Of a stretch of 64,000 bases of DNA, positions 59,002 to 64,000 are shown in pieces. The stretch spans positions 1,736,001 through 1,800,000 of the forward strand of contig NZ_CP027236.1 of the NCBI RefSeq assembly GCF_002999235.1. The letters are read 5' to 3'. The position numbers and the translations under genes were made by a program. Position 1 is the stretch's first letter; the number at the start of each line of letters is the position of its first letter. The notes below the pieces were generated by a model that searched no databases, was not told the origin of the DNA, and saw nothing but the letters and a program-made list of their open reading frames with translations. Source of the DNA: Actinomyces sp. oral taxon 897. Lineage in GTDB: Bacteria > Actinomycetota > Actinomycetes > Actinomycetales > Actinomycetaceae.

Positions 59002-60924
59002 TCAGGCCCCGGCGCGGCGGCGCCTGGCATTGTCACGGAAACGCTCCTGGGCGCCCAGGATGACCTTGCGGATACGGATCGCCTCCGGGGTCACCTCCAC
59101 GCACTCGTCGTCGGCGGCGAACTCCAGGGCCTCCTCCAGGGTGAGGTGGCGCGGCGGGGTCAGGGCCTCGAAGGCGTCGGCGGTGGAGGAGCGCATATTG
59201 GTCTGCTGCTTCTCACGGACCACGTTGACGTCCATGTCCTCGTCACGGGGGTTCTCCCCCACCACCTGCCCCTCGTAGGTCTCCTGGGTGGGCTCCACGA
59301 AGAAGGTGCCGCGGTCGGCCAGGCGGATGAGGGCGTAGGCGGTCACCGAGCCCGCGCGGTCCGAGACCAGGGAGCCGGTGGTCCGTGAGACGATCGGTCC
59401 CGCCCAGGGCTCGTAGCCCTCGGCGATGGAGGAGGCGATGCCGGTGCCCCGGGTCTCGGTGAGGAACTGGGTGCGCAGGCCGATCAGGCCGCGGGCCGGC
59501 ACCAGGAACTCCATGCGGATCCACCCGGTGCCGTGGTTGGTCATGGTCTCCATACGCCCCTTGCGGGCGGCCATGAGCTGGGTGACGGCGCCCAGGTACT
59601 CCTCGGGGACGTCAATGGTCATGCGTTCCACCGGCTCGTGGCGGACGCCGTCAATGGTGCGGGTGACCACCTGGGGCCTGCCGACGGTGAGCTCAAAGCC
59701 CTCCCGCCGCATCTGCTCCACCAGGATCGCCAGGGCCAGCTCGCCGCGCCCCTGCACCTCCCAGGCGTCGGGGCGGGAGGTGGGCAGCACACGCAGGGAG
59801 ACGTTGCCCACCAGCTCGCGGTCCAGGCGGTCCTTGACCTGGCGGGCGGTGACCTTGGCGCCCTTGGTCCGCCCGGCCATGGGGGAGGTGTTAATGCCGA
59901 TGGTCATGGAGATGGCGGGGTCGTCGACCCGGATGAGCGGCAGGGGCCGGGGGTCGTCCGGGTCCACCAGGGACTCGCCGATGGTGATGTCCTCGATACC
60001 GGCCACGGCCACGATGTCCCCGGCGTGGGCGGCCTCGGCGGGCTTGCGCTCCAGGCCCTCGGTCACCAGCAGCTCGGAGACGCGCGCGCTGACGATGCTG
60101 CCGTCGTGGCGGGCCCAGCCCACGGACTGGCCCTTGCGCAGGGTGCCGTTGTGGATGCGCAGCAGGGCCAGGCGGCCCAGGAAGGGGGAGGCGTCCAGGT
60201 TGGTGACGTGGGCCTGGAGGGGGGCGTCCTCGTCGTAGCTGGGGCCGGGGATGCGCTCGATAATGGTGCGGAAGAGGGGCTCCAGGTCCGGGCTGGCGGG
60301 CAGCTGGCCGTCGGCGGGGGCGGTGGTGTCGGCGCGGCGGGCCTTGGCGGAGGCGTAGATGACGGGCACGTCCAGGACGGCGTCCAGGTCGAGGTCGGGG
60401 TGCTCGTCGACCAGGTCACCGGCCAGGGCCAGGAGGAGGTCGGTGGTCTCGGAGACCACCTCGGCCAGGCGGGAGTCGGGGCGGTCCACCTTGTTGACCA
60501 CCAGGATGACCGGGAGGTTGGCCGCCAGGGCCTTGCGCAGCACGAAGCGGGTCTGGGGCAGGGGCCCCTCGGAGGCGTCCACCAGCAGGACGACGCCGTC
60601 GACCATGGACAGCCCGCGCTCGACCTCCCCGCCGAAGTCGGCGTGACCGGGGGTGTCAATGACGTTAATGGTAATGCCCTCGGGGCACCCGGCCTCCACC
60701 GCGGCCGGACCCTGGTAGTGCACGGCGGTGTTCTTGGCGAGGATGGTAATGCCCTTCTCGCGCTCCAGCTCCCCGGAGTCCATGACCCGCTCGCCGGTGG
60801 ACTCCGCGGTGGCCCGGGCCCCGAAGGCCCCGGCCTCCCAGAGCATGGCGTCAACGAGGGTGGTCTTGCCGTGGTCGACGTGGGCGACGATGGCAACGTT
60901 GCGCAGGTCCTGGCGCACGGTCAT
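59002..60924 (-). CDS. typA: Translational GTPase TypA/BipA
   Basis: 640 residues. ATG 60924 gives [20 protein letters not shown]; an in-frame ATG at 60942 (MEEEPR) is possible. GTPase motifs are G1 [10 protein letters not shown]2 region [17 protein letters not shown]3 [12 protein letters not shown] and G4 NKVDR. Domains II, III and V and the TypA-specific C-terminal domain follow ([26 protein letters not shown]). It binds ribosomes and is needed for growth under stress or cold in many bacteria. Confidence 0.96.
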   Translation of the reverse strand: MTVRQDLRNVAIVAHVDHGKTTLVDAMLWEAGAFGARATAESTGERVMDSGELEREKGITILAKNTAVHYQGPAAVEAGCPEGITINVIDTPGHADFGGEVERGLSMVDGVVLLVDASEGPLPQTRFVLRKALAANLPVILVVNKVDRPDSRLAEVVSETTDLLLALAGDLVDEHPDLDLDAVLDVPVIYASAKARRADTTAPADGQLPASPDLEPLFRTIIERIPGPSYDEDAPLQAHVTNLDASPFLGRLALLRIHNGTLRKGQSVGWARHDGSIVSARVSELLVTEGLERKPAEAAHAGDIVAVAGIEDITIGESLVDPDDPRPLPLIRVDDPAISMTIGINTSPMAGRTKGAKVTARQVKDRLDRELVGNVSLRVLPTSRPDAWEVQGRGELALAILVEQMRREGFELTVGRPQVVTRTIDGVRHEPVERMTIDVPEEYLGAVTQLMAARKGRMETMTNHGTGWIRMEFLVPARGLIGLRTQFLTETRGTGIASSIAEGYEPWAGPIVSRTTGSLVSDRAGSVTAYALIRLADRGTFFVEPTQETYEGQVVGENPRDEDMDVNVVREKQQTNMRSSTADAFEALTPPRHLTLEEALEFAADDECVEVTPEAIRIRKVILGAQERFRDNARRRRAGA

Positions 60925-61105
60925 ACGAGGTTCTTCCTCCATCTGATGGGGCGCCCTCGCTCCTGCGGCGCCGGACGGCGGCACAGCGGGCGACGGCGCA
61001 CAACGTCTCCAGGGTAGTGGGCGCCCGTCCCGACCTGCTATGCCGGAGGCGACATCAGGCCTGTGCAGGCTGTCACCACCGGGCGTGCGCTGTGCGACCG
61101 GCGCG

Positions 61106-61193
61106 GGTTAGCGCTCCCCCTCGGCGCGGGCCCTGCCAGCGCGAGGATCACGAACACCTTGCGGTTAGCGCCCCTCCTCGGCACGGGCCCTGC
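61106..61193. repeat. Two 31-nt repeats at 57-bp period
   Basis: Blocks at 61106–61136 and 61163–61193 share GGTTAGCGC, CTCGGC and CGGGCCCTGC in register. They lie upstream of typA in a gap (60985–61208) without a supported gene. Confidence 0.65.
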
Positions 61194-61208
61194 ACCGCAC
61201 AACGTCGC

Positions 61209-61829
61209 TCAGGTCAGGAGCGCTGCCGCCACCAGGACCAGGAGGAGCCCGCAGGCCCAGACCAGGGGCTGGTTGACCTGCACCCGCCTCTGCCCCTCGC
61301 CGACCTGACCGACCCGCTCCTGGTAGACCTCAATGAGGTCGGCGGCGCCCGAGGCGTCCAGGCTCACCGCGTGTACGCCCTCACCGTCCAGGAGCTCCTC
61401 ACGGACCACCCGGCTCCCCAGCAGGTCCGGGCGGCGGGCCGCCTCCGCGCGCGCGGCGTGGTCCATGTGGTAGCGCACCCCGGCGGCGATGCCGCCGCGG
61501 CGGGGGGCGGCGGCGACCTTGACACGGGTGGAGTCGTCCAGGATCACCTCCAGGCCCCAGCGGCCCCCGATGTGGGAGATCCTGGACCAGGGCACGAAGG
61601 TGGTGGTCCAGGCGTTGCGGACCACGAGCTCCTCGGGGGTCAGGCGCACCTCGGGGGCCCACCACAGGGTCCAGATGGCCAGGAGGAAACCGTAGCCGGT
61701 GGCCAGTGGGGGTGCAATGGCGTCTGGGCCGTCGGAGACGAGCAGGAGGGCCAGCAGGGCCAGGATAACCAGGGCGGCCAGGACGGCGCCGGTGCGGGCC
61801 AGCAGGGAGCGGACGATGACGGTGGGCAC
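61209..61829 (-). CDS. PH-domain-containing membrane protein
   Basis: About 206 residues from GTG 61829 (CAGGAT six bases upstream; the longer frame to 61940 crosses a terminator). Two N-terminal transmembrane helices (about 10–30 and 40–58) are followed by a bacterial PH-like domain: VRLTPEELVVRNAWTTTFVP, WSRISHIGGRWGLEVIL, DDSTRVKVAAAP. A C-terminal hydrophobic helix (VWACGLLLVLVAAALL) follows. This layout is common in small actinobacterial membrane proteins of unknown role. Confidence 0.8.
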   Translation of the reverse strand: MPTVIVRSLLARTGAVLAALVILALLALLLVSDGPDAIAPPLATGYGFLLAIWTLWWAPEVRLTPEELVVRNAWTTTFVPWSRISHIGGRWGLEVILDDSTRVKVAAAPRRGGIAAGVRYHMDHAARAEAARRPDLLGSRVVREELLDGEGVHAVSLDASGAADLIEVYQERVGQVGEGQRRVQVNQPLVWACGLLLVLVAAALLT

Positions 61830-61835
61830 GCCCTC

Positions 61836-61841
61836 ATCCTG
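61836..61841 (-). promoter_or_regulatory. -10-like hexamer, leaderless start of PH-domain gene
   Basis: On the minus strand CAGGAT, six bases, GTG 61829. Confidence 0.35.
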
Positions 61842-61903
61842 CCACCGGTCCCGCTGGTGCGGGCGGAGGCGGCCACGGGCGCCTGGGCCGCCCCGCGATT
61901 GAC

Positions 61904-61948
61904 GGGCGCCCTTGGCCTCCCGCCTGGGACGGGAGGCCAAGGGCGCCC
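61904..61948 (-). terminator. Terminator of the substrate-binding protein gene
   Basis: A perfect 19-bp stem (61904–61922 with 61930–61948) and 7-nt loop lies about 60 bp beyond the stop at 62006. Confidence 0.85.
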
Positions 61949-62005
61949 GAGTCAGCTGCGTCGCCTACCCGCACGGCACGGGCAGGGGGAGCCGGGAGGC
62001 CGGCC

Positions 62006-63679
62006 TCACTGGTCGACGTAGCCGATGTCCTGCGCCCGGAAGCTCGCCAGCCCCATGGCACCGAAGTTCACCAGGCCCTTGGGGACGGCGGTGAGCTGCA
62101 TGCGCTCGTACAGGGGGTAGTTGTAGACGTTCTCCCAGATGAGCGCGTCCACCTTGTTGGTCAGCTCAATGCGCTTGGTCTGGTCCATCTCGACGTCGAT
62201 CTGGGCGATGAGCGCGTCCACCTCCGGGATGTCGGCGTCGGAGTAGTTGGACTCCGAGCCCTTGCCGTAGATCTGGCCGACGTTGTTCATGGGGTACGGG
62301 GTCCCCTGCCAGGTCATGGCCGAGATCTCGTAGTTCCCCGGGACGAGGTACTCGCTGAAGAACTTATTGGTGTCCACCGTGACCGGCTCCAGGGTGATGC
62401 CGACCTCGGCCAGCTGGGACTGGAGGAGACCCTGCTCGTTCTCAGTGGTGGACGTGTTCTGCGGGATGGTGAAGTTGATCTTGAGGGGCTGGCCGGCCTT
62501 CTCGCGGGTCCCGTTGGCACCTACCGTCCAGCCCGCCTCGTCCAGGAGCTTCTTGGCGGCCTCGGGGTCGTAGGACCAGGGGCCGGAGTTGTCCTGGTAG
62601 CCCGCCTGGCTGGGCATGAAGAAGCGATTGCCCAGCAGGACCTTGGAGACGTCCACCGGGAGCCCGGCCAGGTCCGACTTGGCAATGGCCTCGCGGTTGG
62701 TGGCGCGCATGAGGGCCTGGCGGACCTTGACGTCGGCCAGGATCCCGTTGGCCGCGTTAATGGTGAAGCAGCGCCACTGGAGGCCGAAGTTGCCTCGGAT
62801 AACGGCGTCGGAGCGGGTCAGGGCCTGCTTGTAGACGTCGGAGGAGATAATGTAGTCAATGACGTCGATCTCCTTGTTGGCGAAGGCGGTGGCCTCCCCG
62901 GAGGAGTCCAGGACCCGGAAGGTCACCTTGTCCAGCTTGGGGGCCGCACCCCACCACCTCTCGTTGGGGACCAGGGTCGCGATCTGGGCGGCGTCGTCCC
63001 AGGAGTCGACCTTGAACGGGCCGGAGAAGTAGTCGTTGTTGAAGGTGGAGACCATGGCGGTGTTAAAGGTCGCCGCGTCCTTCATCAGCTCGGCCGGCTG
63101 GCAGCCGGAAACGACGTTGCTCCAGTCGGGATAGGTGCTCTCGAAGACGACCTTGAACTTGGCGTCGGTCTCCTTCTCGACCTTCTCCACCAGCTTAATG
63201 CCGTCCGTGGAGGCGAAGCGGTAGTTGGTGTCCTTGGCGGCGGCGTAGGAGGCTGCGAAGTCGTCCGCGCTGATCTGGCGGCCCGAGCCCCACACGGCCT
63301 TCTCATTGAGCACCACGTCCACGACGGTCTTGCCGTCCACCTCGCTGGCCTTCGCCGAGACAATGAAGTCGGGGTTGGGGGTGGGGGTCCCGTCATCGGC
63401 GTACTCAAAGAAGAACGGGCTGACGAAGTGCATGAGCATACGCAGGTCGACACCGTTGCCGTCCACGTGGGAGGCGTTCCAGTTGGTGATCTTGGAGGTC
63501 ATGCCGAACCGGAGCTCACCACCCTGCTTGACCTGGTCGTGCTCCACCTTCTGCATGGCGGCGGCGGCGGTGGGGACGGCGTCCCCCGCCGTAGAGGTCT
63601 CCTTGGCGCAGGCGGCCAGGGCGAGGAGGGCGGCGGTGGAGGCAGCTCCACCGAGGAAGAGACGGCGGTTAATCATCAT
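62006..63679 (-). CDS. ABC transporter substrate-binding lipoprotein, peptide/opine family 5
   Basis: About 557 residues from ATG 63679 (GGAG upstream). The signal peptide MMINRRLFLGGAASTAALLA is followed by LAAC, with lipidated Cys24. The Arg-Arg and FLGG suggest possible Tat export. The mature protein is an SBP family 5 (DppA/OppA-like) solute receptor: QGGELRFGMTSKITNW, YADDGTPTPNPDFIVS, KTVVDVVLNEKAVWGSGR, GPFKVDSWDDAAQIATLVPNE. It should deliver peptides or similar solutes to an ABC importer. Permease and ATPase genes are not in the window; a paralogue lies directly upstream. Confidence 0.92.
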   Translation of the reverse strand: MMINRRLFLGGAASTAALLALAACAKETSTAGDAVPTAAAAMQKVEHDQVKQGGELRFGMTSKITNWNASHVDGNGVDLRMLMHFVSPFFFEYADDGTPTPNPDFIVSAKASEVDGKTVVDVVLNEKAVWGSGRQISADDFAASYAAAKDTNYRFASTDGIKLVEKVEKETDAKFKVVFESTYPDWSNVVSGCQPAELMKDAATFNTAMVSTFNNDYFSGPFKVDSWDDAAQIATLVPNERWWGAAPKLDKVTFRVLDSSGEATAFANKEIDVIDYIISSDVYKQALTRSDAVIRGNFGLQWRCFTINAANGILADVKVRQALMRATNREAIAKSDLAGLPVDVSKVLLGNRFFMPSQAGYQDNSGPWSYDPEAAKKLLDEAGWTVGANGTREKAGQPLKINFTIPQNTSTTENEQGLLQSQLAEVGITLEPVTVDTNKFFSEYLVPGNYEISAMTWQGTPYPMNNVGQIYGKGSESNYSDADIPEVDALIAQIDVEMDQTKRIELTNKVDALIWENVYNYPLYERMQLTAVPKGLVNFGAMGLASFRAQDIGYVDQ

Positions 63680-63714
63680 GGGGTCTCCGACTTTCCGGGA
63701 TTCTGTAAAGAGGG

Positions 63715-63765
63715 ACACAACCCATAATACATATTTATACGTTACATGCGGGAAATATTTCACAT
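63715..63765 (-). promoter_or_regulatory. AT-rich promoter region of the substrate-binding protein gene
   Basis: This is the most AT-rich patch of the window, with TATAAATATGTATTATG on the minus strand, 40–80 bp before ATG 63679. Exact hexamers are ambiguous. Confidence 0.45.
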
Positions 63766-63813
63766 GCTGGACACAGGCCGTCCAGCTAGTAGACCGGGGT
63801 CACACAGAGGGCG

Positions 63814-63850
63814 GCGATGTGGTAGCGCATGAGGCGCGCTACCACATCGC
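63814..63850 (-). terminator. Terminator of the second substrate-binding protein gene
   Basis: A perfect 15-bp stem (63814–63828 with 63836–63850) and 7-nt loop lies 45 bp beyond the stop at 63895. Confidence 0.8.
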
Positions 63851-63894
63851 CTACAGCCCGGCGCGGTCGTCCTGCCGCAGCTCGGCCCACCGGC

Positions 63895-64000
63895 TCACTC
63901 GGAGAGGTAGCCGACGTCCTCCGGCCGGAAGGAGCCCAGGCCCACCGCGCCGAAGTTGGCCAGCTTCTTGGGCACCGCGGTGAGCTGGACCCGGTTGTAG
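63895..64000 (-). CDS. Second family-5 substrate-binding protein (C-terminal end only)
   Basis: The minus strand from the window edge encodes YNRVQLTAVPKKLANFG then AVGLGSFRPEDVGYLSE and a stop. It aligns with the C-terminus of the neighbouring lipoprotein (LTAVPKGLVNFGAMGLASF, then RAQDIGYVDQ). It is therefore a tandem paralogue whose remainder lies outside the window. Confidence 0.85.
   Translation of the reverse strand, partial: YNRVQLTAVPKKLANFGAVGLGSFRPEDVGYLSE

Overview
The window is very GC-rich chromosomal DNA from an actinobacterium. The gene style (menaquinone pathway, succinylase-type DapC/DapD lysine synthesis, arginine deiminase pathway, tRNA-Trp–secE–nusG–rplK–rplA block, frequent leaderless starts) suggests Actinomyces or a close relative in the Actinomycetaceae; this is inference, since no rRNA is present. 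No prophage, integrase, transposase or cas gene was recognised.

Layout. (1) 1–2.1 kb: the end of a Gly/Ser/Thr-rich gene and a convergent lipoprotein gene, separated by a four-part inverted repeat. (2) 2.4–12.4 kb, minus strand: a tightly coupled six-gene operon of unknown function. It encodes an FtsK/SpoIIIE-like ATPase, a tail-anchored protein, a small protein, a coiled-coil membrane protein, a long Pro/Ala-rich protein, a small helical protein and a Ycf46-like AAA+ ATPase (the Pro/Ala-rich and helical genes overlap by 4 bases; counting both gives seven coding genes). This is the best candidate for an undescribed system. (3) 12.8–25.9 kb, minus strand: core transcription/translation genes rpoC, rpoB, rplL, rplJ, rplA, rplK, nusG, secE and tRNA-Trp, with a prepilin peptidase gene inserted between rplJ and rplA on the plus strand. 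(4) 26–49.8 kb: menaquinone genes (menG, menF, menD, menC, menB, menA, menE; no menH recognised) interspersed with an aminotransferase, a kinase-like phosphotransferase, an HtrA protease, arcB and arcA, YagU and small membrane proteins. A short orphan CRISPR-like array lies between arcB and arcA, and two copies of a 131-bp miniature inverted-repeat element lie at 38.8 and 45.1 kb. (5) 49.8–61 kb: dapD, a methyltransferase, citrate synthase, a YefM–YoeB toxin–antitoxin cassette flanked by a 45-bp direct repeat of the dapC 3' end, dapC, a 7Fe ferredoxin, a VanW-family wall protein and typA. (6) 61–64 kb: a PH-domain membrane protein and two tandem peptide-type ABC substrate-binding lipoproteins, the second cut by the window edge.

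Two window-wide themes stand out. First, many genes have a TANNNT-like hexamer exactly 6 nt before the start codon and no Shine-Dalgarno sequence, which suggests leaderless mRNAs. Second, many intergenic gaps hold locally distinct repeats of about 27–33 nt at a 57–67 bp period. This is the geometry of type I-E CRISPR arrays, but with a different sequence at each locus.

All functional names come from reading motifs by eye; no database search was run.
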